Of a stretch of DNA of 64,000 nt, positions 6,152 through 16,600 are shown piece by piece; the stretch's first letter is position 1, and each line of letters starts with the position of its first letter. This stretch comes from Prevotella sp. GTDB lineage: Bacteria; Bacteroidota; Bacteroidia; Bacteroidales; Bacteroidaceae. The stretch covers positions 1 through 64,000 of the forward strand of contig JAFRRN010000091.1 of assembly GCA_017428055.1 (NCBI GenBank), in the 5' to 3' direction. The translations under genes were made by a program, and so were the position numbers. Under the pieces are notes generated by a model. The model saw only the letters and a list, made by a program, of their open reading frames with translations. It ran no database searches and was not told the DNA's origin.

Positions 6152-8608
6152 TTACTGTTGTACGTTCCCTACGCTATTCAGCACCTCGCCTTGCGACTGC
6201 TGTTCGATATAGTCGTTTTGCACTCGGCTGACATGTTGTTTCATCTGCTTTTTGGTGTTGCCAAACGTATAGGTTACATTCAAGGAAATACTGCTAATGG
6301 GAACACTAATTGTTTGATGACTCAAGAACTGGCTGCCCTTACTATAGGATTCCATCTTCAGGTCTCCACCCTTGGAGAGTCCCATCAATCCCATGACGCC
6401 AATACTTAACTTATCATCAAAGAATGATTTGGAGAGATTAGCAGTAACGAGATTGAATCCATTGCTCCATCCCTGCAAGGTATAGGATTTGGTGGAGTTC
6501 ATCAAATAAGCACCCATCTTCAAGTTCCATGGCAGTGTCTGTTGGAGTCCCACCATCGTGCTGGTTGTCCATCCGCTATTGCTTGCCGAAAGTTCATTGC
6601 TGCGGAGGTCGAGATAATTCACCGATCCATTCACGAAGAGTCGCGTGTTTTTCGTTGCCAACCAATTGGCATAGACATTGACACCTGTCTGATGACGTTT
6701 CACGATGTTGCCATATGTGGTATTCAATAATGTGTTGTCGAAGAAGCTATATTGTTCAATGGCATTGTCGGTGAAGTTGTGGTGCAAGTTCACGTTGAGC
6801 ATCAGCTTTGGGGTAAACATATTATACACCAACGAGATGTTATGTGCCTTCTCCACATCAAGGTTCGTGTTGCCGTATGTCAATGCCGTTGGGTCGCTCT
6901 TGTCAACGTATGGGTTCAAGTAAGTGATGCCTGGGCGCGAGATACGCATGTTGTACGTCAACCCGATGTTGCTCGTCGGCGAGAAGGAATAAGACAGGCT
7001 GGCACTCGGCACCAGGCTTCCATAATTGGTCTCGAAGTCTGTACCATTGCCCAAACGATATTCCACGTTTTGCCAAGTGTGCTCATAGCGTAACCCTGCC
7101 TTTGTCCCGATGTTTCCCCATTTGCCTTCATACTCCGTGTAACCTGCCAAGATGGAGTTCTTGTAGAGATAGTCCATGCTGGAAGCCTCATCATACACAT
7201 CTTTCAGATAGTATTTGGAGTCGGAGTTAGCCCTACGCAACATCAACTTTCCACCAACGTTTAAGGTCTGGCCAATGCCGATAGGCATGGTGTAATCCGT
7301 CTGGAACGTATGGTCGGTGGTGTGTTCCTTGCCCATCGAGTAGCGGTCGGTCAGGTCGATAAACGAGGTGGAGGCGGTATTGAAGCGGTTGCGCTGCTCG
7401 TTCTCCGAGGGAATCATGCTCAGTTGATAGGTGAACGCCAGCCACTGTGTATGTTCCTTATTGAAGAATCGTTGGTAATCCACCGTTCCGCTAAACGAAG
7501 TCCTTTTGTTCTTCATGTTCAGGTCATTTCCATAGCCAAACGCACTGCCATAGTTCCCACCATGCATATTGGTGGTGGTGGTTCCTTCATTCCTCATGTT
7601 CATGCTCGTCAAACTCAACGTAGCACTGACACTGCTCATCGAGTCAAGTTCATATCCCAAGCTGACATTTCCCATCGTAAAGGGCAATTTGACTTTCGTT
7701 TCAGCCGTGGTAAGGATGTTTCCATCGCCGTTCTCCTGCTCCATCTCCACCTTCGTCGTACCGGGCTTGCTATAGTTTTCATTCACATTGGCACTATAGG
7801 AGAACTTCCCTTGCTGGCCACTCAAATAAGCCCCGCCGCCAATAGACCTGTTTCCCACAGAGGCACGGACAGAGCCGTTGTAGCCATTCAAACTCTCCTT
7901 GGCAGCGGGATTGGTCCTGTTCATCACGATATTCAACACACCGGCAGCGCCCTCCGCATCGTATTTCGCACCGGGGTTGGTAATGACCTCAATGTTCTTC
8001 ACCGCCGAGGCGGGCATGTTCTTGAACACCATCGACGGATTGGACGAGAACATCACATTGGGCTTGCCGTCAACATACACCTTGAACGACGAGGAGCCGT
8101 TCACGGAGATATTGTCTTGTCCATCCACCGTCACCATCGGCACCTTGCGGAGCATGTCGAGAACAGTGGCAGACTTGGCATCGGCATCCTCCGACACGTC
8201 GTAACTCATCTTGTCCACCTCCATCTTCACCAATGGCTTTTGCGCTACGATTTCCACGCCCTTCAGCGTCGAGGCACTCTCCATAATATATAATGTATCA
8301 AGGTCAAGCACCTTGTCCTTGCCCAAAACGATACTTTTCTTCAATTCCTCCTTGCCGATACTACTCACTACGAGGTCGAAAGTTCCCTCGCCCTTCACCT
8401 CTTGCTTGAACCGGCCCTCGCCGTCCGTGAGGAACATGGCAACGGGCTTGTCCGTCTTCCCTTGCTTAAAGATACGCACGGTGGCGTATGGCTCGCTCTC
8501 GCCCAGCCCCTTGTCCATCAACACTCCCTTTACCGTGGTGTTCTGTCCCATCACGATGGACGTAGCCATCAACATGATTGTCACACATAAAAATCTCATC
8601 TGTCTCAT
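6152..8608 (-). CDS. Outer membrane beta-barrel protein, TonB-dependent-receptor-like
   Basis: 818 residues. A signal peptide (FLCVTIMLMATSIVMGQ) is followed by a carboxypeptidase-regulatory-like domain (about 25-110). A plug-like region comes next (about 125-235) with VLDMLRKVPMVTVDGQDNIS and VITNPGAKYDAEGAAGVLNI. A long C-terminal barrel of the OMP_b-brl_3 kind follows, rich in alternating aromatic residues. It lacks the full SusC length and has no SusD partner. The start at 8608 has AAAGGA directly upstream. The LytS/LytT-like pair beside it may regulate it; the substrate is unknown. Confidence 0.85.
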   Translation of the reverse strand: MRQMRFLCVTIMLMATSIVMGQNTTVKGVLMDKGLGESEPYATVRIFKQGKTDKPVAMFLTDGEGRFKQEVKGEGTFDLVVSSIGKEELKKSIVLGKDKVLDLDTLYIMESASTLKGVEIVAQKPLVKMEVDKMSYDVSEDADAKSATVLDMLRKVPMVTVDGQDNISVNGSSSFKVYVDGKPNVMFSSNPSMVFKNMPASAVKNIEVITNPGAKYDAEGAAGVLNIVMNRTNPAAKESLNGYNGSVRASVGNRSIGGGAYLSGQQGKFSYSANVNENYSKPGTTKVEMEQENGDGNILTTAETKVKLPFTMGNVSLGYELDSMSSVSATLSLTSMNMRNEGTTTTNMHGGNYGSAFGYGNDLNMKNKRTSFSGTVDYQRFFNKEHTQWLAFTYQLSMIPSENEQRNRFNTASTSFIDLTDRYSMGKEHTTDHTFQTDYTMPIGIGQTLNVGGKLMLRRANSDSKYYLKDVYDEASSMDYLYKNSILAGYTEYEGKWGNIGTKAGLRYEHTWQNVEYRLGNGTDFETNYGSLVPSASLSYSFSPTSNIGLTYNMRISRPGITYLNPYVDKSDPTALTYGNTNLDVEKAHNISLVYNMFTPKLMLNVNLHHNFTDNAIEQYSFFDNTLLNTTYGNIVKRHQTGVNVYANWLATKNTRLFVNGSVNYLDLRSNELSASNSGWTTSTMVGLQQTLPWNLKMGAYLMNSTKSYTLQGWSNGFNLVTANLSKSFFDDKLSIGVMGLMGLSKGGDLKMESYSKGSQFLSHQTISVPISSISLNVTYTFGNTKKQMKQHVSRVQNDYIEQQSQGEVLNSVGNVQQ

Positions 8609-8640
8609 ATCCTTTTGCTTTTAATGTTTCTTTGACGATG

Positions 8641-8670
8641 CAAAGATAAGACACGAAGCAAGAGAAACAA
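8641..8670 (-). promoter_or_regulatory. Promoter of the outer membrane barrel gene
   Basis: On the minus strand TTG (8670-8668), 19 bases, then TATCTTTG (8648-8641) and C. This is about 33 bases upstream of the start codon at 8608. Confidence 0.6.
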
Positions 8671-8743
8671 TCTGGTTTTCGACGAACAACCTTAATTATT
8701 CGACGAACAGACATCCATCATTTCAAAAAGTCAAAAAAGAGTG

Positions 8744-9712
8744 TTATGCCAAAGCCATGACCTCAATAGATTGTTTTTGGTCAAAATTGATAAACTGCTC
8801 TCGCATATTATGATGAGATTGGGTAAGATACCTTTGGATTGCATCACCTACAAACTTGGCAAGATTGACTGGTACGGCATTTCCTATCATCTGCTCCATG
8901 TCTGTTTTGTTCCCTGAAAAAAAGAAACCTCGAGGAAATGTTTGGATATAACTTCTTTCCAAGGTTGTCAAAGAACGAATGCCATCCTTTGATTTCACAG
9001 GGTCATTCGCATGGATTTGATAACCTTCTGGCATAGGGCGATTGACTCCTCGAATGGTGGGGCTCGGCTCATCTATACTAAAAATGCCACGGCGCACATA
9101 ACTCCGAGGATGGCGATAATAGTAATTTACACCCAAAGAATCACCAAAATAATCACGTATAGTCATAGGTTTTGAGGAAAGGGCAGCATTTATGAAATAC
9201 TCCATAAAACCATCATCCTCACCAAGCCTACCAATAAGGAAAAAGCGTTTACGTTTTTGAGGAACCCCACAATAGCTTGCATCGAGTACATGTTGGGACA
9301 ACCCATAACCTGCGTGCTTTAATATACTCTTGGCTTCAATGAGTTTCTGTGTCTTGACGATACGAGAGACGTTTTCCATGACAAACCATTGGGGACGAAC
9401 ATGATTGATTATTTCGGCATAATGAATGGTTAAATCGCCACGACCGCCATCCTCATTCCGTTTCCCTGCGGACGAAAAATCCTGACAAGGCGGTCCTCCT
9501 ATAATCATATCGGGCTGTTTTTGTTTTATGAGAAAAGAACTGAGCTGAACATTGCTTAAATCCAAATTCTCCGCAGGATGAAAGAAATTTTGCCGATACA
9601 CTTTGAGAGCGACATCCCACTTATCGTATGCAGCCACAATGTCAAAGCCTGCTTTTTGAAAACCAAGGCTTAACCCCCCGCACCCACAGAACAAATCAAC
9701 GACCTTTATCAT
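8744..9712 (-). CDS. DNA (cytosine-5) methyltransferase of a type II system
   Basis: 322 residues with the ordered C5-methylase motifs: I (DLFCGCGGLSLGFQKAGF), IV with the catalytic cysteine (GGPPCQDFSSAG), VI (FVMENVSR), VIII (PQKRKRFFLIG) and X (MIGNAVPVNLA). Length is normal for the family. Its first 17 bases overlap the 3' end of the endonuclease gene, so the pair is one transcript with the endonuclease first. Base composition is more AT-rich than the flanking genes, consistent with lateral transfer. The modified sequence cannot be read from the protein; the HindVP-like partner suggests a GRCGYC-type site. It protects the host from the partner enzyme. Confidence 0.93.
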   Translation of the reverse strand: MIKVVDLFCGCGGLSLGFQKAGFDIVAAYDKWDVALKVYRQNFFHPAENLDLSNVQLSSFLIKQKQPDMIIGGPPCQDFSSAGKRNEDGGRGDLTIHYAEIINHVRPQWFVMENVSRIVKTQKLIEAKSILKHAGYGLSQHVLDASYCGVPQKRKRFFLIGRLGEDDGFMEYFINAALSSKPMTIRDYFGDSLGVNYYYRHPRSYVRRGIFSIDEPSPTIRGVNRPMPEGYQIHANDPVKSKDGIRSLTTLERSYIQTFPRGFFFSGNKTDMEQMIGNAVPVNLAKFVGDAIQRYLTQSHHNMREQFINFDQKQSIEVMALA

Positions 9713-10772
9713 CTTCTACAAATATATCAGGACTATTCACCAATACTGCATCAAACCGCCTTTCTGGACTTAACAACTCTTGGCCACCTCCAAGGATGAT
9801 GTTTTTAATCTCATATTTGGATATTCGGGGGTTCGCTATTTCGTCTCCTTGGAGAAAGGCATGTGTCTTTGTACCTGATAAGGCAAAAGCTTTATCATTG
9901 GCAAGATTATAGGATTGCAAACGAATGATTCTTTTGTAATCAAACATATTGTATGTTACATAGTCAAGCAACATCTTATAAAGCCAAATGATGGTGCGAT
10001 TAAAACGATTCAATTTCTTAATATCGAAACTGTCTTCCATGCAGCACATTTGAATAATGGATAGGTTTGACCACACGAAGACATCGAGACATCCCTCTTT
10101 AAGCCGCATCTTATTACCTTCTGTTTTCCATATCGGTTGGATGATAAGAGGTTTTTGGTGGTCACACATATCTGTAGAAACAGAAAGAACGGAAACCAAT
10201 ATCTCATGAAAATGCGGCAAAACCTCATCAGACTCTTCCCAGTGATTGATTTGGGGAACGTTTTGCAACATGCTTCTCAATCTTTCTTTTCCTTCCAATG
10301 TACGATAATTGGAACAGATGCTACACGCAAGGAAGCAGATGGTAGGAGGTCGCATGACGATTTCAGTTCCCCATTCCGATTCGGGCAAAGATTTGGTAGT
10401 GTTGTCTGGCAATGCCGTTAATTTGATTTCCAATCCACATAACAATTCTTTCGTTTGATAATTGCTCATCACAAGGTCTATTTTCTCCCTTTCTCCTTGA
10501 TAGAAATCTTCAAAAGGAGCATATCCAACTTCAAAAGCGTAATAAGCATCCTCGCTCAACGGATTGATACCAAACAACTCCTCGCCGTCTATGTAATTGT
10601 GGACGATATTATTTTCATGATCAGTCTTTATATAAACGGGTTTCAGATTCTTGGAAAACATATAGGCTACAAGAGACGCAGGAAAAGAACTATTAAATTG
10701 GTTTTTCCCCCAACATTCCGCCTTTGTATAGTCGCGGTTAGAATGAATTTGTCCAAAGAGACTTGGTTTCAT
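9696..10772 (-). CDS. HindVP-like type II restriction endonuclease
   Basis: 358 residues. The opening MKPSLFGQIHSNRDYTKAEC and the PD-(D/E)XK-type core, with IDLVM followed by LCGLEIKLTALPDNTT, match the HindVP restriction enzyme family as I know it (HindVP cuts at GRCGYC). Later parts with MRPPTICFLACSICSNY also fit. It precedes and overlaps the C5 methyltransferase gene. A clear promoter lies upstream. The AT-rich composition suggests acquisition with its methylase. Specificity is inferred from the family and not shown by the sequence. Confidence 0.8.
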   Translation of the reverse strand: MKPSLFGQIHSNRDYTKAECWGKNQFNSSFPASLVAYMFSKNLKPVYIKTDHENNIVHNYIDGEELFGINPLSEDAYYAFEVGYAPFEDFYQGEREKIDLVMSNYQTKELLCGLEIKLTALPDNTTKSLPESEWGTEIVMRPPTICFLACSICSNYRTLEGKERLRSMLQNVPQINHWEESDEVLPHFHEILVSVLSVSTDMCDHQKPLIIQPIWKTEGNKMRLKEGCLDVFVWSNLSIIQMCCMEDSFDIKKLNRFNRTIIWLYKMLLDYVTYNMFDYKRIIRLQSYNLANDKAFALSGTKTHAFLQGDEIANPRISKYEIKNIILGGGQELLSPERRFDAVLVNSPDIFVEDDKGR

Positions 10773-10809
10773 AGTTTCATCTGTCTATATAAATCATCAG
10801 GTTTGAGTG

Positions 10810-10839
10810 CAAAATTACAAAAAAAAATGATATAAACAA
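10810..10839 (-). promoter_or_regulatory. Promoter of the restriction-modification operon
   Basis: On the minus strand TTG (10839-10837), 19 bases, then TAATTTTG (10817-10810) and C, about 37 bases upstream of the endonuclease start. Confidence 0.65.
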
Positions 10840-11030
10840 CATATATGCCTACAATTTGAGACTGTTTTTACAAATCAAAGACTTTATTCCAAAACCTTCT
10901 TGTTGATTATAAACACATGAAAAAAAACGGACAAAATCATGTTCGTTATTTTTCATGAAATAGAGAAACGGACGGGGATGGCATGGGAGGTTTTGGGCGG
11001 TTGTATGCGATTAACATTTTTTGGGGGGCA

Positions 11031-11079
11031 GTTATTGACAATAACCGTATCGGTTATCGGGCATAACTGTGGCAGTTAT
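11031..11079. repeat. Phased GTTAT/ATAAC half-sites in the restriction operon upstream region
   Basis: Five alternating half-sites occur at 11031, 11041, 11053, 11063 and 11075, roughly every 11 bases. They form three short dyads: TTATTG-A-CAATAA, ATAACCG-TAT-CGGTTAT and ATAACTG-TGG-CAGTTAT. Nothing else recognisable was found in the rest of 10840-11184. Confidence 0.6.
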
Positions 11080-11184
11080 CGAGGGCGGATGGGGTGTTTA
11101 TTTGCCCCAAAAATGGCACTTTCGGGGCATGGACGAGGGGGTTAAAAACGGAAACTGCTGACTATCAACACGTTACAAAACGCG

Positions 11185-11237
11185 AAAAAAGCCCGTCATT
11201 TCGACCAACTTTTTTGTCGAACGAAATGATGGGCTTA
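11185..11237 (-). terminator. Intrinsic terminator after the DPP IV gene
   Basis: On the minus strand, starting about 37 bases after the DPP IV stop, AAGCCCATCATTTCG pairs with CGAAATGACGGGCTT (one mismatch) and is followed by a T run (11190-11185). Confidence 0.8.
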
Positions 11238-11273
11238 ATTTTGCGCCTAAACGGGAATAAATCTTGACAAATC

Positions 11274-13559
11274 CTATTGCCTCACCTCATCCCATTTTGG
11301 CGGTGTGACATGTAGGAGATGTTTCACGAAGAAGTCGAAGCGTTTGTGCTCGCCATAGCGTTCACCCATGGTATGGTGTACTCCCGGCAGCACCACCAGC
11401 TCAAAATCCTTGTTGGCGCGGATGAGTGCGTCTGCCACTTGCATGGTGCTGGCGGGGTCCACGTTGTCATCCAACTCGCCCACCACGAGCATTAACGGTC
11501 GCTCAAGCTTGCTGGCATGGTAAACGTTGCTGCACTCCACGTATGACGAATCGACGGGATAGCCCATCCATTGCTCGTTCCACCAGATCTTGTCCATGCG
11601 GTTGTCGTGGCATCCACACGACGAATACGCCGCCTTATAGAAGTCTCCATGCAAGAGTACTGCCGTGGTGCTCTCCTGCCCTCCCGCCGACGCGCCGAAG
11701 ATTCCCACGTTGTCAGCATCCATATAGGGGTATTTCGCGGCGGCGGCACGAATCCATGCCTTGCGGTCGGGGAATCCTGCGTCCTTGAGGTTCTTGTAAC
11801 AGACCTCCTCAAACTGCTTGCCTCGCCACGACGTGCCCATGCCGTCGAGCTGCACGACGATGAATCCCAACTCCGCCAACGGCGTCATGTTCCAGTTGTA
11901 AGGATTGAACGACTTGGGCGTATAAGCATCGCCAGGCCCCGCATAGATATACTCAATGATGGGATATTTCTTGTTGGGGTCGAAGTTTGTGGGGCGTTGG
12001 ATGATGCCCCATATATCGGTTACTCCATCCCTTCCTTTAGCTGTAAAAACCTCTGGGGCAACCCAACCGTCGTCGGTGATCTTTGACAGGTCGGCACATT
12101 CAAGCGTCTCCATCAGCGAACCGTCGATTACGCGGCGTATCACCGTTACCGGTGCCTTGTCTACCTGCGAATATGTATCGACGAGAAACTGGTGGTCACG
12201 GGAGAAATGGGCGCGGTGGTTGCCCTCCCCAGGTGTCAGGCATCGCATATCGGTGCCATCCATCTTGATGCTGTAATAATGGATGAGATACGGGTCTTCC
12301 TGTGGATTTACGCCCGAGGCGGTGAAATAGACACGCATGTCATCCTCGTCTACACGTAAGACCTCACGCACACACCAGTTGCCCTTGGTAACTTGGACGA
12401 TGGGCGACAACGAAGACGTGGACGATGAGGCATTGGGCGACACATCGTAGAGATAGAGATGGCTCCAGTTGTCTCGCTCGCTCATCCAGAGCAGATAGTC
12501 GGTGGATGGGGTTTTCTTTTTTCGCTTGCCACCGATTTGGTTGAGCTTGTCCCTGTTCTTCTCATTGGCAGAGAACCAATGGCGATACGTGCGATTATAA
12601 TTGACAAACTTATCGGAATGCTCTTCTATCATGGTGCGCAATCGTCCCGTCTGTGCATCCATCGCAAGAAGGCGGTAGACCTTATGCCCACGCTGGTTGT
12701 ATTCCATCGTCACCTCACGGCTATCATCCGTCCAACGGAACCATTCCAGATCGTATTGGCGGGGACAAAGGGCGGTGTCGGCAACAATTTGGCGGACATC
12801 AATGCCCGCAAGGCCTTTTGCCGTATCGCCTTCAAGGACAAAGATATTGGGGATACGCTGCGGCAGTTCGTCGCCAGGCTTGGCGTACTCCTGCTTGTGG
12901 AGGATGGGTTGCAACTGGTCTTTCGGCGACGACTCCACATAATAAGCATACCGCTTCTCCACGGCACGACGCTTACAGACGAAGAATTTTCGGCTATCGG
13001 GCGACCATAGTATGCGGTTGGAGTAATAATTGCCAATGGTGCCATCTTGCGTCAGCACACGTTTTTCAGAAAACGGCTTGCCCGCTTGATGGAGGACAAT
13101 ATTGTAACCTTCCACCCAGACATCCCATTTGGCATCAGGTGAAGTGACCATTTTGGGCTCATTTTCCTCGTCAACTTCCATCCAATGACGCTCCTTCTGT
13201 CGGAACGGGGTGTCACGGAACGTCGGTCTCCCTCTACCCCATGCGGGATGCTGGTCATCTTTCCTTTGCGTGGGATAAGCTTGGCGCAATGCCTCGTCAC
13301 GCTCCTTCTCGCTCTCGAACATCTGTCTCTCGCCCTTGTCTAAATCATACATGACAAATCGCCTTCCCTCGGGGGTGTAGATGGAATAGCGCACCACATG
13401 CGTAGAGTCATACCACTGTACATCTTGCGCCCAATGATATACATTGGAGGAGTTGAACTTCCCATAGAGCGAATAGGCTCGGTTGTAGTCATCTAACGTT
13501 CCTTGCGCCAAAATCGGCAGGGTAACAAAGGACAAAAAAAACAAGAAATGATTTCTCAT
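11274..13559 (-). CDS. Dipeptidyl peptidase IV-type serine peptidase (S9 family)
   Basis: 761 residues. A signal peptide (FLFFLSFVTLPILAQG) is followed by a DPP IV N-terminal propeller region (to about 500), then an alpha/beta-hydrolase peptidase domain. The catalytic serine lies in GIFGASAGGQES (about residue 624), the aspartate in VVGELDDNVDP (about 695) and the histidine in LPGVHHTMGERYG (about 727). The family removes Xaa-Pro/Ala dipeptides from peptides, here probably in the periplasm. The nucleophile elbow GASAGG differs from the common GWSYGG. It is the last gene of the long minus-strand cluster, 41 bases after the hybrid sensor gene, and has its own terminator. It supports a peptide-harvest role for the cluster. 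Confidence 0.88.
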   Translation of the reverse strand: MRNHFLFFLSFVTLPILAQGTLDDYNRAYSLYGKFNSSNVYHWAQDVQWYDSTHVVRYSIYTPEGRRFVMYDLDKGERQMFESEKERDEALRQAYPTQRKDDQHPAWGRGRPTFRDTPFRQKERHWMEVDEENEPKMVTSPDAKWDVWVEGYNIVLHQAGKPFSEKRVLTQDGTIGNYYSNRILWSPDSRKFFVCKRRAVEKRYAYYVESSPKDQLQPILHKQEYAKPGDELPQRIPNIFVLEGDTAKGLAGIDVRQIVADTALCPRQYDLEWFRWTDDSREVTMEYNQRGHKVYRLLAMDAQTGRLRTMIEEHSDKFVNYNRTYRHWFSANEKNRDKLNQIGGKRKKKTPSTDYLLWMSERDNWSHLYLYDVSPNASSSTSSLSPIVQVTKGNWCVREVLRVDEDDMRVYFTASGVNPQEDPYLIHYYSIKMDGTDMRCLTPGEGNHRAHFSRDHQFLVDTYSQVDKAPVTVIRRVIDGSLMETLECADLSKITDDGWVAPEVFTAKGRDGVTDIWGIIQRPTNFDPNKKYPIIEYIYAGPGDAYTPKSFNPYNWNMTPLAELGFIVVQLDGMGTSWRGKQFEEVCYKNLKDAGFPDRKAWIRAAAAKYPYMDADNVGIFGASAGGQESTTAVLLHGDFYKAAYSSCGCHDNRMDKIWWNEQWMGYPVDSSYVECSNVYHASKLERPLMLVVGELDDNVDPASTMQVADALIRANKDFELVVLPGVHHTMGERYGEHKRFDFFVKHLLHVTPPKWDEVRQ

Positions 13560-13600
13560 ATATGCAATTCTATTGATTATTAAATTCTATGAACTATGAA

Positions 13601-16600
13601 TTAAGAGCCATGGACAGACTTGACATACTCACCCGGTTTCATGCCAAACTGCTGTTGGAAGCATTTGGAGAAATACGAGGGGCTGCTGAAACCCACCATG
13701 TAGCATACCTCGTTGATGCGGTAACGCCCCTCCTGCAAGAGCATAGCGGCACGGCGGAGGCGCACTATCTGAATCATCTCATTGGGCGTGGCATCGGTCA
13801 AGGCTTTAAGTTTGGCGAAGAGGCCGCTACGACTGATGCCCATCTCCGAAGCGATGAACGCCACAGAGAGGTCGTTGTTGTTGATGTTATCCTCTATGAC
13901 TCTGTTGAGTTTCACCAAGAACTCATTATCCAACGGGGTCTTTGCCATTTCGGTAATCGCCTCCGTGGCATTCCGCGAGAACTTGTCGAGCAACAACCGC
14001 CGCATCTCCATGAGGTTGCGGATGGTCGCTTCCAAATATTTCATGGAGAAAGGCTTTTCGATGTAGGCATCCGCCCCCACGTCCATGCCCATCGTCTTGG
14101 AGTCGTTGTCGGTCTTCGCCGTCAACAAGACCAAAGGCAGATGACTCGTTGACGAGTTGGCACGTACCTTTCGACAAAACTCGGCACCGTCCATCTCTGG
14201 CATCATCCAGTCGCTCACGATGAGCGTGACGGGGTATTTCTTCAATTGCTTTAACCCCTGGACACCATTCTCTGCGGTGATGACGGTATAGCTATCCCTA
14301 AAGTGGTCGGAGAGGAAATGCAACATATCCTCGTCGTCTTCCACGATGAGCACGGTAGGTTGGCTATTATGTAGTTCAGGAGTATCAAGGAGTTCGGGAG
14401 TACGGACATTTCCATCTGTATTTTGGGGACAATTGTCTGAATTCTTATAATCCTTAAGTTCTTTCATGTTCTTGCCATCATCCACCACAGCGTCCTTTCC
14501 CTGTGTGACAGGCAAGGTGACAACGAACCGCGCTCCCTTGCCCTCTTCGGACACCACATGCACGTCGCCATGATGGAGTGACACGAGCGTTTGCACGATG
14601 CTCAAGCCGATACCCGTGCCAGGCTTGTTGTCTTTCGACTGATAAAAGGGTCTAAATATCTTCTTTTGCTCAGCATCGCTGATGCCCACGCCATTGTCTT
14701 CTACCGTGATATGGAAATGTTGGTGGTCATCATCCACCGTGCAGCTTAACGTAACATTGTCTTTGGTATATTTTGTGGCATTGGTCATGAGGTTGCTCAC
14801 CACCTTGGTTATAGCCTCCTCATCGACGATGGCGGTGAAGTCGGCGGGTGGGTCGTTGACGGTCAACGTTGCATTGCGTTGCTGCAACGTGGGCGCGAAG
14901 CGGTCGGAAACGGCTCGAATCAGTTGTTTGACATTACAGAGACTGAGACGTAATTGCATACCTTGCTGCTCCACTTTGTTGAAGTCCAATAGCTGGTTGA
15001 CAAGCTCCAACAGGCGGTGTGCATTGCGGTCGATGACATCGAGGTCTTTCTTGAACGAAGAATGGTGAATGAGGAATGAAGAATCTTCATTCAGTTTCTC
15101 TAACGGACCGATGATGAGCGAGACAGGGGTACGAATCTCATGGGCTATCATCGTGAAGAATTTCAAGCGGGCATCGCGCACCTCCGCCTCGTTCTTTTCA
15201 TTCAAACGAGCCAGTTCCTCTTGATGCCGCTGCTCGGCTTTTTGCAACCGAAATTGCGTAAACAACCAGATGGCGGCAAGCAACAGCAGCAGATAGAGTA
15301 TCTTGGCGGGCAGGGTGAGCCAGAATGGCGGATGCACCACTATCTTCAGCGTGGCATCGTGGCTGCTCCAAACGCCATCGTTATTGGTCGCCTTCACACG
15401 GAAGGTATAGGTGCCGTATGGTATATTGGTATAAGTTGCCTCGTTCCTGTCGCCCACATAGTTCCAATCCTTGTCAAACCCCTCAAGCATATAGGCGTAT
15501 TGGTTTTTCCCCGGCGAGCAATAACTCAAGGCGGCAAACGTCAAGCTAAACATGTCCTCTTGATACGAGAGGTCTATTTGGCGGGCAAGGGGCAACGCTT
15601 CTTTCAACTGTCCCGTACCTACCTCAACCGTCTTGTTGTAGAGTTTGAGGGCGGTGATAAACACGGGAGGCTCTATGCGGTTGACCTTAATTTGGTAAGG
15701 ATAGAAAGCATTGAAGCCGCGGGCGGTGCCGAAAAACAACTTTCCGTCTGTTGCCTTGAGAACGGAATTGGGCTGGAATTGCTCGCTGACGAGCCCATCC
15801 TGTCGGGTAAAGACCTGTACCGACTCACCTTCCACATACCTGACCAAGCCCTTGGCGGTAGAAATCCATAAAACCCCGCCATCCTCAAGGATGCCACTAC
15901 AATCATTACTGGGTATGTCTAAGGGAACAGAATCAAAGCAATCATTGCCTTTGTTATATGCAAAGAGGCCATTGACGGTTGTCACCCATAACTTACCATT
16001 AGTGCCGAAACAAACACACGTCGCCTCATTTGTGGACAAGACATGATTCTTCTCATCGGAAGCATAATGCGTCCAGGCGTTTCCCGAGGGGCGATAGCGG
16101 AAGATGCCATTGCCCTGCGTGGCAACCCAAATATTCCCTTCACCGTCTTCGTCAATGTCTATGACCAACGCCCCCATGCTCTTGACACGCTTAAAAGTAG
16201 CCTCCTCACGGTCGTATCGGCAAAGGTCGTCCATCGTACCCACCCATAACTGGTGCTTGCTATCCATGAAAAGGGAGTAGGCACTGGGGTTTAGCAAACC
16301 CTCTCGATAAGAATAATGTCGCATCCTTCCCGTGGCAATGTCTAACTGGATGACACCGTCGCTATATGTGCCTATCCACAAAGCTCCCCCATCCATACAC
16401 AGGGAATGGATGTTGTATCGGGAGAGGGCGGCACTACTGGGAAAGTCCACAAACTTCGCGTCGCGCTGGCTATAACAATTCAAGCCACCATCGTCGGAGG
16501 CAATCCATATCCTCCCCATCCCATCCTCGCAGAAGCGAGCGATGACATTGCCACGGAGTCCATTGCTTGACGAATACGACTCAAACCGTCCCGCCATAGG

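Noticed and set aside
10939-11145. 68-codon open frame between the restriction operon and DPP IV
   Set aside because: No promoter or family features, and it covers the phased half-site array; treated as intergenic.
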